Source: Methylovorus sp. MM2
Lineage (GTDB): Bacteria; Pseudomonadota; Gammaproteobacteria; Burkholderiales; Methylophilaceae
NCBI RefSeq assembly: GCF_001648895.1
Contig: NZ_LXUF01000011.1
Location: 434,001-498,000, forward strand
Length of the DNA stretch: 64,000 nucleotides
Direction: 5' to 3'
Of this stretch, positions 1 to 8,985 are shown one piece after another; within the stretch, counting starts at the first letter, position 1; each line of letters begins with the position of its first letter. The notes under the pieces were generated by a model. It did not search any database. It was not told the DNA's origin and saw only the letters and a list, made by a program, of their open reading frames with translations. Both the position numbers and the translations under genes were made by a program.

Positions 1-918
1 GGCAATCGCCTTCATCGTGCCAAATACGCTTGCAGCACCGCACATATCGTATTTCATCTCATCCATCTCAGCCCCCGGCTTCAATGAGATGCCACCCGTA
101 TCAAATGTAATGCCCTTACCTACCAGTACGACTGGTTTTTGATTCTTTTTGCCTTTTTTGTGCTGTATCACGATCAACTTTGGTGGCTCAACGCTCCCTT
201 GTGCAACGCCAAGGAAAGATCCCATACCGAGCTTTTCCATGTCCGCACGCTCAAGCACTTCAACTTGCAGGCCATGTGTCTTACCCAAGGCTTTTGCCTG
301 ATCAGCAAGATATGTAGGCGTGCAGTAATTAGGTGCGAGATTACCAAGGTCTTTTGTAAAGCTGATACCAGAAGCGAGCGCCAGCCCTTGTTTAAGGCCG
401 TCTTCGGCTTTTTTTACATCACTTTTGGCAACGCTAATGACCAGTTTCTTAATGCCTTTAGTATCTTTTATTTTGTTATCTTTACCTTTGGTCGCATCAA
501 ATCGATAGGTGCTGTCCTGAGCGATTTCCACCAGTTGCGCGACTTTCCAGGCTGCGTCATATTTCTTGACTGGAATATCAGCCAGATAAGTAGTGACATT
601 CGCCGCAGCACTGCTTGCCAAAGCACGGACTGAAGCACGCACAGCCTGACGATACTCACGCTCTTTGAACTCACGCTCTTTGCCCAAACCGATCAATACC
701 ACACGTGTGGCAGCCACATTGGGCACACTATGCAACACCAAGCTGCTACCCAGCTTGCCTTCAAGGTCCCCACTACGCAAAACTGCGGTAATATAGCCCT
801 CGGCGGCAAGATCGATTGCAACTGCGGCGGCAGAGAGTTTACGTGATTCGAATACGCCAACGATGACTGCATCGCTACGTTGTTTTTCCGGATTACCGTT
901 TTTTATGCTAAATTCCAT
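1..918 (-). CDS. pepA: Leucyl aminopeptidase PepA (M17), C-terminal part beyond the window
   Basis: Cytosolic, metal-dependent M17 aminopeptidase that removes N-terminal residues from peptides. Reading leftward from the ATG at 918, the window holds 306 codons of a family usually near 500, so the C-terminal end of the catalytic domain is off the left edge. Near residues 262-306 the strongly conserved start of the catalytic domain is visible (GKGITFDTGGISLKPG, then DEMKYDMCGAASV), which includes metal-binding and active-site lysine and aspartate residues. The N-terminal region matches the less conserved regulatory domain. The gene is divergent from lptF with about 105 bp between them, a common arrangement in beta- and gammaproteobacteria. 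Confidence 0.95.
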   Translation of the reverse strand, partial: MEFSIKNGNPEKQRSDAVIVGVFESRKLSAAAVAIDLAAEGYITAVLRSGDLEGKLGSSLVLHSVPNVAATRVVLIGLGKEREFKEREYRQAVRASVRALASSAAANVTTYLADIPVKKYDAAWKVAQLVEIAQDSTYRFDATKGKDNKIKDTKGIKKLVISVAKSDVKKAEDGLKQGLALASGISFTKDLGNLAPNYCTPTYLADQAKALGKTHGLQVEVLERADMEKLGMGSFLGVAQGSVEPPKLIVIQHKKGKKNQKPVVLVGKGITFDTGGISLKPGAEMDEMKYDMCGAASVFGTMKAIA

Positions 919-976
919 TCACTTCGTCCTTTGGGCTAATCCTGCATTAACATCCTGATTGAATTATCCTGCGTTT

Positions 977-1006
977 TTGTCCTAAATCAAACTTGTTAAC
1001 TATAAA
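977..1006 (+). promoter_or_regulatory. Candidate sigma-70 promoter for lptFG
   Basis: TTGTCC at 977-982 and TATAAA at 1001-1006 with an 18 bp spacer, 18 bp before the lptF ATG. The match is moderate and found by eye only. Confidence 0.35.
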
Positions 1007-1023
1007 TATATTGAAATAAACGT

Positions 1024-2112
1024 ATGCTGCTCTTCAAACGCTCATTACTGCAAGAGCTGGTGACTACCGCTATCGGTGCCTTTATGGTGTTGTTCGGTAT
1101 CGTCATTGCACAACGGGTTGCCTACTATATCGGTATTGCAGCACGTGGCAGCCTTGCGAGTGACGCAATCAATACTTTGTTAGGCTTTAGCATGCTGAAG
1201 TTCCTGCCGATGCTGTTGTCGCTGACATTATTTTTAGCGGTGCTGCTCACATTGACCCGCTGGCATAGGGATAGCGAGATGGTCGTGTGGTTCAGCTCCG
1301 GCATCGGTATCGCCACATGGGTCAGGCCGGTGATCATATTTGCCACACCTGTTATCGTATTGATCGCCCTATTAAGTCTGTTTGTGACGCCTTGGGCTAC
1401 GCAAAAAGGTTCAGATTTCAAAGATCAGCTAAAGAGTCGCGACGAGTTAGCTTCTATCAGTCCCGGTGTATTCAAGGAATCACGCAATGCAGACCGTGTC
1501 TATTTCGTAGAAAGCTTCGATGAACTAGGCAATCTGGTTAAGAATATCTTTGTGCAATCGGTACAGCATCAACGCTTAGGCATCGTCGTAGCAAACCATG
1601 GTTATCGCGAGACAGAGGAAAATGGCGATAGCTTTCTCATCATGGAGAATGGCCGCCGTTATGAAGGTAAACCTGACACAGCGGAATACTCCAAAACCGA
1701 GTTTGAGCGTTATGCGATCCGCATAGAACCAGCCGAGGTCAAGCAAGACCCACCAAGCACGCAATCAAAAGGCAGCCTAGATCTATTACAGGATCGTAAC
1801 CCAGCCAACAATGCCGAGATGCAATGGCGCCTTGCTTTGCCGATCTCCGCTTTCATTCTGGTGCTGCTTGCGATTCCACTGAGTTTTGTCGATCCGCGCT
1901 CTGGCCGCTCAGCCAACCTAATGATGGCCTTATTGATCTATATCATCTATAACAATCTGCTTAGCATCATGCAAGCATGGTTAGCACAAGGAAAACTGAG
2001 TCCATTGGTCGGCTTGTGGCCAGTGCATATTTTCTTTTTGCTGTTTACTGTCTATATGTTCTACCGCCGCCTGTTCCAATTGCCACTGATCCCTAGATTG
2101 TGGCGTGCATAA
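1024..2112 (+). CDS. lptF: LPS export ABC transporter permease LptF
   Basis: Inner-membrane permease of the LptB2FG transporter, which extracts lipopolysaccharide from the inner membrane and passes it to the LptC-LptA bridge. The 362-residue length is typical. Hydrophobic helices lie at about residues 15-40, 55-85 and 95-125; a periplasmic soluble region (about 130-265) corresponds to the jellyroll domain; three more helices follow near the C terminus. The conserved N-terminal pattern (RSLLQELVTTAIGAFMVLFG) fits the YjgP/YjgQ family. It is followed 3 bp later by lptG. LptB, LptC and LptA are encoded about 30 kb away in this same window. Confidence 0.95.
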   Translation: MLLFKRSLLQELVTTAIGAFMVLFGIVIAQRVAYYIGIAARGSLASDAINTLLGFSMLKFLPMLLSLTLFLAVLLTLTRWHRDSEMVVWFSSGIGIATWVRPVIIFATPVIVLIALLSLFVTPWATQKGSDFKDQLKSRDELASISPGVFKESRNADRVYFVESFDELGNLVKNIFVQSVQHQRLGIVVANHGYRETEENGDSFLIMENGRRYEGKPDTAEYSKTEFERYAIRIEPAEVKQDPPSTQSKGSLDLLQDRNPANNAEMQWRLALPISAFILVLLAIPLSFVDPRSGRSANLMMALLIYIIYNNLLSIMQAWLAQGKLSPLVGLWPVHIFFLLFTVYMFYRRLFQLPLIPRLWRA

Positions 2113-2115
2113 ACA

Positions 2116-3186
2116 ATGAAACTTTTAAAACGTTACTTATCGCAGGAAATCATCGCCAGCATCATGCTGGTGATGGTAGCTCTGCTTGCTATGTTCTCTT
2201 TTTTCGACCTGATCCAAGAGCTCGAGAACATCGGCAAAGGCACATATGGCATTGAAAAAGTCTTGTTATTCGTTTTACTGAGCATCCCAGGACACGTTTA
2301 TGAAGTAGTGCCGGTAGCAGTACTGGTCGGCACGATGTATGCACTGGGCCAGTTTTCACGCCATTCTGAGTTGATTATTCTGCGTGTCAGTGGCATCCCT
2401 ATCTCAAGCATCGCGCTATCTTTATTACGCGTTGGGCTGATCTTTGCCGTGATTACATTTGTTGTCGGCGAGCTTGTAGCGCCCTATAGTGAAAAAACGG
2501 CACAAAGATTAAGGGTACAGGCGACTGACTCCGTGGTCGCACAGGATTTTCGTTCAGGGCTGTGGGTAAAAGACGGCAACAGTTTCGTCAATGTAGAAGA
2601 TATATTGCCGGATGCTGGTTTACTCAATGTGCATATCTACGAGTTTGATCCTGAGTTTCGCTTGCGCACCATCAGTAACGCCAAAAGTGGTCGATTCGAA
2701 GACAAAGGTTGGCAGCTAAAAGACGTCACGCAGACGCATTTTGACCAAAACCGGGTAGAAACCAGTTTTTACCCGGAAGCGAAATGGCAATCACTCATCA
2801 GCCCTGAATTATTGAATGTGTTACTGGTAGTACCTGAGAAGATGTCGGCGTGGAATCTCTATTTCTTTATTCGCCACTTAAGTGCCAATAAGCAGAAAAC
2901 CTCACGCCATGAGATCGCGTTGTGGTCAAAGATGGTCTACCCAACTGCATGCTTGGTGATGGTGGTACTCGCGCTGCCTTTTGGCTTCTTACAACAGCGC
3001 TCAGGGGGGGCAAGTGCCAAAATCTTTGCTGGCATCATGCTCGGGATTACCTATCAGGTGCTCAATCGGGTATTCGTTCATTTGGGATTATTGAATGACT
3101 GGTCAGCCCTGTTTAGCGCGGTAATGCCCACCCTGCTATTCCTGATAGCAGGGCTATTTATGCTATTTATGGTGGAACGTCGTTAG
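2116..3186 (+). CDS. lptG: LPS export ABC transporter permease LptG
   Basis: Second permease half of LptB2FG, paired with LptF. It has 356 residues of the YjgP/YjgQ family and begins MKLLKRYLSQEIIASIM, typical of LptG. It has the same topology as LptF: N-terminal helices, a periplasmic domain at about residues 125-260 and three C-terminal helices. It starts 3 bp after the lptF stop, so the pair is almost certainly translationally coupled. It converges with the DUF3106 gene, and no strong terminator is visible between them. Confidence 0.95.
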   Translation: MKLLKRYLSQEIIASIMLVMVALLAMFSFFDLIQELENIGKGTYGIEKVLLFVLLSIPGHVYEVVPVAVLVGTMYALGQFSRHSELIILRVSGIPISSIALSLLRVGLIFAVITFVVGELVAPYSEKTAQRLRVQATDSVVAQDFRSGLWVKDGNSFVNVEDILPDAGLLNVHIYEFDPEFRLRTISNAKSGRFEDKGWQLKDVTQTHFDQNRVETSFYPEAKWQSLISPELLNVLLVVPEKMSAWNLYFFIRHLSANKQKTSRHEIALWSKMVYPTACLVMVVLALPFGFLQQRSGGASAKIFAGIMLGITYQVLNRVFVHLGLLNDWSALFSAVMPTLLFLIAGLFMLFMVERR

Positions 3187-3203
3187 GTTATTAGTGAGAT
3201 AAA

Positions 3204-3653
3204 CTAACGTGGTGGTGGACGGAAGCCATCCGGTGCATTACCAGAGCCACGGTATTCTCGCCGCAGGTTCTCACGCTCATCTTCCGACAAGTTCTGATAT
3301 TCGCGCCATTTCTTGCGGAATTCTTCCTTCTTTTCAGGCGGTAGTGCCTTGAATTCCTGATATCGCTTGCGCACATTCTCACGCTCTTCCGGCGTCATCT
3401 TGCTCCAATGTGCCATGCGATGTTGCACGCGATCCTGCTGCTCAGGTGTCATCTTCGGATAATCACGCGCGATACTTAACATCTTTTCACGCTGCCAATC
3501 AGGCAAGCTATCCCAATCCGCTGAGACTGGTTCCAGTACTTTTCGCTGCTCTTCGCTTAGCTGTTTCCATGCAGGGGTGGAGCCTTCCGCATGGGCATAC
3601 CCTGTTAACAATCCTAATGTTAAAGTTAGTGCGAGGAGTCTTGCGCTAGCCAT
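3204..3653 (-). CDS. DUF3106 domain protein, exported
   Basis: Function unknown. It has 149 residues: an N-terminal signal peptide ending near AHA (residues 20-22) followed by highly charged repeating helices in which variants of 'W..L...ER..V' and 'LPPEKKEEFRKKWREYQNL' recur about every 16-20 residues. This is the DUF3106 pattern of periplasmic proteins. The C terminus is Pro/Arg-rich. The start overlaps the end of the DUF3619 gene by 28 bp, so it is the last gene of a sigma factor-DUF3619-DUF3106 operon found in many betaproteobacteria. A periplasmic sensing or chaperone-like role is conjecture. Confidence 0.85.
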   Translation of the reverse strand: MASARLLALTLTLGLLTGYAHAEGSTPAWKQLSEEQRKVLEPVSADWDSLPDWQREKMLSIARDYPKMTPEQQDRVQHRMAHWSKMTPEERENVRKRYQEFKALPPEKKEEFRKKWREYQNLSEDERENLRREYRGSGNAPDGFRPPPR

Positions 3654-4012
3654 GTATCAAAACCTTTATCCAAATAAGCCTCAGGCGGTAATTCCGATCC
3701 GAGTATAAAAGCATCGTCCTGCTCAATAACATCCTGTGAAGTCAATTGTTGGGTGGTAATAAAGGCAAAGAATGCGAGAGATGCCAATAGCACCACGATA
3801 GTTAAGTTGCGCCCACTAGAGATAGTGTCACCGAATAAGCGCAGGACTCCACCACGGCTATCAGCCATGGCAGTTTGGTGACTGGCGCGCATCGCTGATA
3901 AAGCCTGCTGGCGTGCAGTGACAAGCTTATTGACGACATTCGCATCCATAGATGCGAGTTCATCATCAAGCAAAGAGATGATGGCTTTTGCGGTATCTTG
4001 TTCGTGATTCAT
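3626..4012 (-). CDS. DUF3619 single-pass membrane protein, possible anti-sigma factor
   Basis: It has 128 residues: a cytosolic N-terminal helical region (about 1-65), one transmembrane helix (about 70-88, LTIVVLLASLAFFAFI), and a short periplasmic tail. The start overlaps the sigma-factor stop by 4 bp. The position directly after an ECF-type sigma gene and the cytosol-helix-periplasm topology are what one expects of an anti-sigma factor, but no zinc-binding ASD motif is visible, so this role is inference. The family is known only as DUF3619. Confidence 0.85.
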   Translation of the reverse strand: MNHEQDTAKAIISLLDDELASMDANVVNKLVTARQQALSAMRASHQTAMADSRGGVLRLFGDTISSGRNLTIVVLLASLAFFAFITTQQLTSQDVIEQDDAFILGSELPPEAYLDKGFDTWLAQDSSH

Positions 4013-4605
4013 GATTCGGCTCCGGACTTGATCAATCCTTGTTTACTTAAACCAGATTGTTCCAGTATTGCAGATAGCGTGTGTACGGCACGCGAGCAAT
4101 GTGTTTTAACGCTCCCCTCAGAACAACCCATTGCAGCAGCTGTTTCTGCTACATCCATATCTTCCCAGTAACGCATGACGAATGCTTCCCGTTGACGTGA
4201 TGGTAATTTTTTTAATGCCGTCTCGATTATAGCAAGTGTTTGCTTACGCTCAAGCTGTGCGTCTGGTTCATCCCTGTTGTCATGATCATCTGATTCAAGC
4301 GTCTCTAAAGGATCACGTTCCTCGCCATCTTCATCTCCACCGCCAAATGAAGAGAGCAATGTCGTCCAAAGATTGCGCACCTTTTGTCGACGCCAGTAAT
4401 CTTTCATCGTATTTTGCAGAATGCGCTGAAACAGCATGGGATACTCGCCCATATCATGCGTGCCGTATTTCTCTGCTAGTTTCAGCATGGCATCTTGCAC
4501 GATATCAAGGGCCGCATGCTCATCGCGAACTGCATAGACAGTCTGCTTGAATGCACGCCGCTCAACTTGTGCGAGGAAATCGGAGAGTTCTTGTGTGGTA
4601 GCCAT
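4009..4605 (-). CDS. RNA polymerase sigma-70 factor, ECF-like
   Basis: It has 198 residues. Region 2 lies at about residues 20-85 (ALDIVQDAMLKLAEKY, then a core with YPMLFQRILQNTMKDYWRR). Region 4 lies at about 125-185 (LPSRQREAFVMRYWEDMD and a helix-turn-helix with GCSEGSVKTHCSRA). The linker is acidic and longer than in most ECF factors. Start ATG at 4605. It heads the DUF3619-DUF3106 operon with 4 bp and 28 bp overlaps. Its regulon cannot be read from this window. Confidence 0.9.
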   Translation of the reverse strand: MATTQELSDFLAQVERRAFKQTVYAVRDEHAALDIVQDAMLKLAEKYGTHDMGEYPMLFQRILQNTMKDYWRRQKVRNLWTTLLSSFGGGDEDGEERDPLETLESDDHDNRDEPDAQLERKQTLAIIETALKKLPSRQREAFVMRYWEDMDVAETAAAMGCSEGSVKTHCSRAVHTLSAILEQSGLSKQGLIKSGAES

Positions 4606-4698
4606 CTAGTAATATAAAAATCGACAATGTCGTGATTTAACGGTGTCGTGATTCAATCGTATTGCGTACGTTGGAATCGAGTATAGCAGGTTTGAATT

Positions 4699-4727
4699 TT
4701 GTTCTAAGCCGAGCTTTTCGTTACAAT
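4699..4727 (+). promoter_or_regulatory. Candidate sigma-70 promoter for the PP0621-pilSR operon
   Basis: TTGTTC at 4699-4704, 17 bp spacer, TACAAT at 4722-4727, 34 bp before the ATG of the PP0621 gene. Upstream, GTCGTGATT occurs twice within about 30 bp (around 4630-4660). Confidence 0.45.
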
Positions 4728-4761
4728 CAATCGATCTTCACTTTAAAGAATCAAGTCCACC

Positions 4762-4986
4762 ATGGGAAAGATATTATTCATTGTTATCGCATTATGGCTG
4801 ATTTTTACCATACTCAAGCGTTACTTTAATAACGTTAACTCCTCAGAAGACAAGCAGGCATCGAAGCGTTCAGAAGATATGGTGCAATGCCATCGATGCG
4901 GCATCCATATGCCTAAAAGCGATAGTTTAGTCGTCAATGACCAATATTATTGTTGTGCCGAACACGGCAAAGATCAGGATGTATGA
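4762..4986 (+). CDS. PP0621 family protein
   Basis: Small 74-residue protein: one N-terminal membrane helix (residues 3-17), a charged linker, and a C-terminal cysteine cluster (CHRCGIHMP ... YYCCAEHG) that looks like a small zinc-binding site. This is the PP0621 family, regularly found just before pilS in beta- and gammaproteobacteria. Its stop overlaps the pilS start as ATGA. The molecular role is not established; coupling to PilS suggests a membrane partner. Confidence 0.85.
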   Translation: MGKILFIVIALWLIFTILKRYFNNVNSSEDKQASKRSEDMVQCHRCGIHMPKSDSLVVNDQYYCCAEHGKDQDV

Positions 4987-6578
4987 GTGTAGCGACTGAA
5001 AATCTCCAGCCACAAATGAGCGATTACTGGCGCTCAATGGGGCTTTTTAATATCTACCGCGTCATCATCGCGTTAGTACTCACAAGCTCCTACTACTTCA
5101 CTCCGACCAATCAATGGCTCGATAACTACGACAAAACACTGTACCTGCAATGTGCTTACGGTTATGTTGCCATGAGTTTTATTGCGATCATTTTTACATG
5201 GATAAAATGGCCAAAATTTAACTTGCTGCTCTCATTGCAAGTCATGACAGACATCGGCTTCATCGTTGCCTTGATGTTTGCCTCTGGCGGCATTAAAAGT
5301 GGCTCCAGCTTATTACTGGTGGTCGCTATCGCGGCGGCAAGCCTGATTAGTCGCGGACGACTGGCAATGTTTTATGCAGCAATTGCAACGATTGCCGTGC
5401 TGCTAGAACAGTCTTACCAGATGATTTACTGGCGTGAGAGTTACGATGACTACTCACATGCGGTCATGCTGAGCCTCAGCTTTTTCGCTACCGCCTTACT
5501 TGCACATAGTCTTGCAAAACGCGCCCACCAAAGTGAGGCTCTGGCATCACAACGCGGCATCGATCTTGAGAACTTGGCGCAGATAAACACCCTGATCACG
5601 CAAGAGATTCAGGATGGCGTCTTGGTTGTCGACCAACACTTCAAATTACGCCATCGCAATATGTACGCAAAAACATTATTAGACGTGGATGACGAAGCTT
5701 GGCAATCGGAGCTTCTGGATAGCTGTTCGCCAAAAGTAGCCAACCTGATGCGCGACTGGATAGCCAAACAACCGGGTATGGAGTTAAGCACATTGCGTAT
5801 TAACACATCGGGTAAAGAGCTAAAACTACGCTTCATGCCCATCGCTGCAGAAAGGGCACAGGGTGCCGTCATCTTCATTGAAGACTGGAGTCAGGTACAA
5901 GCACAGGCACAGCGCGTAAAACTAGCGGCACTAGGCAGATTGACTGCCAATATCGCCCATGAGATACGCAACCCATTAAGTGCGATCAGCCACGCCAATC
6001 AGCTATTACAGGAAGAACTCTCTGACGCATCATCACAACGCCTATTACAGATCACTGCAGATAACGTAAAGCGGCTGGATCAAATCATCAGCGATGTGCT
6101 GGAGCTGAATCGAAGAGATCGCACCAACCAGGAAGAGATTCAGCTTGATATATTTCTGCGTGATTTCCATGATCAATTCTGCCAAATTGAAAAAATTCCC
6201 GAAAATGGCTTTCAGTTGAATGTCCCATCCAATCAATATTCCGTGCTTTTTGATCATAGACATCTACACCAGATTTTATGGAATACATGTCGTAATGGCT
6301 GGCGACATAGCAAGCAGGGAACAAAGAGTCTAAGTTTAACCGTAACCAAGGCATCGCCTGAAAACAACACATTGATTACCATTCAGGATGATGGAGACGG
6401 CATTACAGCAGACGCTCGCTCACATTTATTTGAACCATTCTTCACAACAGCGGCGACAGGAACAGGGCTTGGGCTTTATATTGCGCGCGAATTATGTGAA
6501 GCTAACGGTGCTAGCATTCAGCATATACCGTCAGAAAGTGAAACTTTATTTACGATCAGCTTAAAAAATGTCCACTAA
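4983..6578 (+). CDS. pilS: PilS-type sensor histidine kinase
   Basis: Inner-membrane sensor kinase, partner of the response regulator that follows. It has 531 residues from the ATG at 4983, chosen because it forms the ATGA overlap with the preceding stop; an in-frame start 33 bp upstream lies inside that gene. About six membrane helices occupy residues 20-185, then a PAS-like region (about 205-310), the H-box AHEIRNPLSAISHANQLL with His326, and an HATPase_c domain with N-box, DDGDGI and GTGLGLYIAREL. In pseudomonads PilS monitors pilin in the membrane and activates pilA through PilR; no pilin genes are in this window, so that output is only inferred from synteny. Confidence 0.9.
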   Translation: MSVATENLQPQMSDYWRSMGLFNIYRVIIALVLTSSYYFTPTNQWLDNYDKTLYLQCAYGYVAMSFIAIIFTWIKWPKFNLLLSLQVMTDIGFIVALMFASGGIKSGSSLLLVVAIAAASLISRGRLAMFYAAIATIAVLLEQSYQMIYWRESYDDYSHAVMLSLSFFATALLAHSLAKRAHQSEALASQRGIDLENLAQINTLITQEIQDGVLVVDQHFKLRHRNMYAKTLLDVDDEAWQSELLDSCSPKVANLMRDWIAKQPGMELSTLRINTSGKELKLRFMPIAAERAQGAVIFIEDWSQVQAQAQRVKLAALGRLTANIAHEIRNPLSAISHANQLLQEELSDASSQRLLQITADNVKRLDQIISDVLELNRRDRTNQEEIQLDIFLRDFHDQFCQIEKIPENGFQLNVPSNQYSVLFDHRHLHQILWNTCRNGWRHSKQGTKSLSLTVTKASPENNTLITIQDDGDGITADARSHLFEPFFTTAATGTGLGLYIARELCEANGASIQHIPSESETLFTISLKNVH

Positions 6579-7884
6579 ACCAGCTTGCCTAGTCGTTGAC
6601 GACGAAACCGACCTGAGTGAACTCATCGTGATGACGCTTGAGCGCATGGGCGTGTCTGCTGATAGCGCAGACAATCTGGACGATGCAAAGTACATGCTTA
6701 AGAAACGTGATTACGGTCTATGTCTCACGGATATGCGATTACCTGATGGCAACGGCCTGGATCTGGTGAGGCATATCAATCAGCATTATGCAGGTCTGCC
6801 AGTGGCTGTCATCACCGCATTCGGTAGTGCAGATAATGCTGTATCTGCATTGAAGGCAGGGGCATTCGATTACCTGACCAAGCCCATTTCGTTACAGCAA
6901 TTACGCCCTTTAGTAGAGTCAGCCCTGAAGCTATCGCAGAATGAGCCTATCAAGAGAAATGTCACATTAATTGGACAATCTGCGCTGATCAAGCAGATCA
7001 ATAGCACGATTGAGAAACTGGCGCGTAATCAGGCACCCGTACTCATTCAGGGGGATACTGGTACAGGCAAGGCACTTGTCGCAAAACTGATTCATGACAA
7101 TAGTGCCCGCCAAGATAAAGCATTTGTGATTGCCCACTGTAATGCGATTGCAGAAAACCTGATAGAAGAAGTCTTGTTCGGCAACCAGACGAAAGACGGT
7201 TTATTCCAGCAGGCAAACGGCGGGACATTACTCATCGATGAGGTCGCTGATCTGCCCTTAGCAACACAGATAAAGGTACTACGCGTCATTCAGGAAAAGA
7301 AGGTTTGGCGGGTCGGCAGCACGAATGAAGAACCGATAGACGTCCGTATCATCAGCTCGTCGCAACGCAATCTCACCCAGATGATGGACCAAGGCCGCTT
7401 ACGCCAGGATCTTTACTATCGTTTGAATGTAGTCGAGCTCAACATGCCGACCTTACGGGAGATCGCAGAGGATATCCCCTTGTTCATCCAGCATTTTCTT
7501 GAAAGACAATGTAAATCATCAGGGTGCGCTTTGCTACCTTTAGATAGTGCCGCAAGAAAACTGCTTCTGGAATATAGCTTTCCGGGGAACGTGAAAGAGT
7601 TGGAGAATATTCTTGAACGTGCAGTCGCATTATGTGAAAACGGGATCATCAAACCCGAAGATCTGGCATTACCAAAAAATGTAAAATCGCATGAGATGCC
7701 AATAGATGCCAACGGGTTGGCACTTCCAGACTTTCTGGAGAATATCGAGAAAACCGCCATCATCAATGCGCTGGAAAAAACCGGGCATAATAAGACAGCT
7801 GCTGCAAAACTGCTCGGCGTTAGCTTTCGTACATTGCGCTATAGGTTATCCAAGCTCGGCCTGAGCAAAGATAATGATGAGTAA
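6568..7884 (+). CDS. pilR: PilR-type response regulator lacking the GAFTGA loop
   Basis: It has 438 residues and overlaps pilS by 11 bp. Receiver domain at 1-120 with phospho-acceptor Asp55. AAA+ domain at about 133-370 with Walker A GDTGTGKA (162-169), Walker B LLIDE (221-225) and arginine-finger region RLRQDLYYRLNV. Fis-type helix-turn-helix at about 395-432. Bacterial enhancer-binding proteins normally carry GAFTGA between 'LFGH' and 'GLFE'. Here the text runs LFGNQTKDGLFQ (203-214), about nine residues shorter, and the sigma-54 contact loop is absent (bases about 7180-7198). The ATPase site is otherwise nearly intact, except that the usual Glu after the Walker lysine is Ala. It may act without remodelling sigma-54. 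Synteny supports the PilR name; the activity is uncertain. Confidence 0.88.
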   Translation: MSTKPACLVVDDETDLSELIVMTLERMGVSADSADNLDDAKYMLKKRDYGLCLTDMRLPDGNGLDLVRHINQHYAGLPVAVITAFGSADNAVSALKAGAFDYLTKPISLQQLRPLVESALKLSQNEPIKRNVTLIGQSALIKQINSTIEKLARNQAPVLIQGDTGTGKALVAKLIHDNSARQDKAFVIAHCNAIAENLIEEVLFGNQTKDGLFQQANGGTLLIDEVADLPLATQIKVLRVIQEKKVWRVGSTNEEPIDVRIISSSQRNLTQMMDQGRLRQDLYYRLNVVELNMPTLREIAEDIPLFIQHFLERQCKSSGCALLPLDSAARKLLLEYSFPGNVKELENILERAVALCENGIIKPEDLALPKNVKSHEMPIDANGLALPDFLENIEKTAIINALEKTGHNKTAAAKLLGVSFRTLRYRLSKLGLSKDNDE

Positions 7885-7897
7885 AAGGCGCCTAACT

Positions 7898-8899
7898 TTA
7901 AGACAAAGCAATCGCTAAATAGATCAAGTACATCAGGCCATTAATCCATAGATGCCATACTTTGATGCCACCTTTAGCGATACATATACGCAGCCAAACA
8001 GCGGCTAACAATGTAATCACCAGCCCAGCTAGCACTTCAAGCCGCGGTTCCCAAGGCGTCAGCATAATACCGATCGCAGGTAAGAGCGTACCCTGAAACA
8101 CCAATGCACCCGTAATATTACCGAACGCCAGTGTATCTTTACCGCGTCGCGCCCATAACACACTGTTTATCTTCTCCGGCAGTTCCGTTGCTATCGGAAT
8201 AATCAGCAAAGAAAGTAATAAAGCCGATATCCCCATGATCTGCGAGGCGGCGTCAATGCCATGAATGAACCCTTTGGCACCGCCCACAAGCAAACCAAGA
8301 CCCAATACCAATTGCAGCAAAATGACAGGCAGATTATTAGGCAATCCCAGCCGACATAGGAACATGGCATGCTCGGCTTCTGTACCATGGCCTTCACTAA
8401 CCAACAATTTAGAAGCCCTGATCGTCAAGATGATATAAAACACATAGATCAACACCATGACGCCGCCTAATGCCCCCCGAACCAATGTTTGTGTATGAGG
8501 AATATACAAAGCGATCGCCGCGAACAAGAATGCCATCATGAAGAAATCGAGATCGCGCGTGACGCCAGTCTTCTCTGGATTAAATCGGCCTGTTGCACCA
8601 CGCTTTGCCAATACGGCAAATGCCATGATAGAGATAGACAGAGTCGCTAGCATCAACGGTGCACCGAGAATCGCACCAACACCGATCTCCTCATTCACCT
8701 GAACGTTTTGTGTGCCTGCAAAGAGCGCAAGAATAGGGATCGACGTCTCCGGCAATGCAGTGCCTACAGCCGCAAAAAGAGAACCTGTAACGCCTTCGGA
8801 TATCTTTAATTTCTCACCCAGATGCTCAAGGGCATTGGTGAAGACTTCTGCAGCGATTAGAATCACAACCAGCATGAAGAACAACTGTAGAAATACCAT
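7898..8899 (-). CDS. Sodium/calcium exchanger family protein
   Basis: Inner-membrane cation exchanger of the CaCA family (YrbG-like), 333 residues with about ten membrane helices. Both signature alpha-repeats are visible: GTALPETSIPILALFAG at about residues 47-63 and PIATELPEKINSVLWA at about 235-250, each carrying the ion-coordinating acidic residue. It converges with pilR and diverges from ampD. The exported ion is not determinable from sequence alone. Confidence 0.88.
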   Translation of the reverse strand: MVFLQLFFMLVVILIAAEVFTNALEHLGEKLKISEGVTGSLFAAVGTALPETSIPILALFAGTQNVQVNEEIGVGAILGAPLMLATLSISIMAFAVLAKRGATGRFNPEKTGVTRDLDFFMMAFLFAAIALYIPHTQTLVRGALGGVMVLIYVFYIILTIRASKLLVSEGHGTEAEHAMFLCRLGLPNNLPVILLQLVLGLGLLVGGAKGFIHGIDAASQIMGISALLLSLLIIPIATELPEKINSVLWARRGKDTLAFGNITGALVFQGTLLPAIGIMLTPWEPRLEVLAGLVITLLAAVWLRICIAKGGIKVWHLWINGLMYLIYLAIALS

Positions 8900-8985
8900 G
8901 TAAGATTTACCTGAGTTAATAACCGATTAAGAAACTTGAGCTTTAGAAATCTGAGTTTACGAAAACCACGGATAGCGCACGGACT

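Noticed and set aside
139-633. Long open frame on the plus strand inside pepA
   Set aside because: It is antisense to a clear M17 aminopeptidase, with no ribosome site and no recognisable motif.
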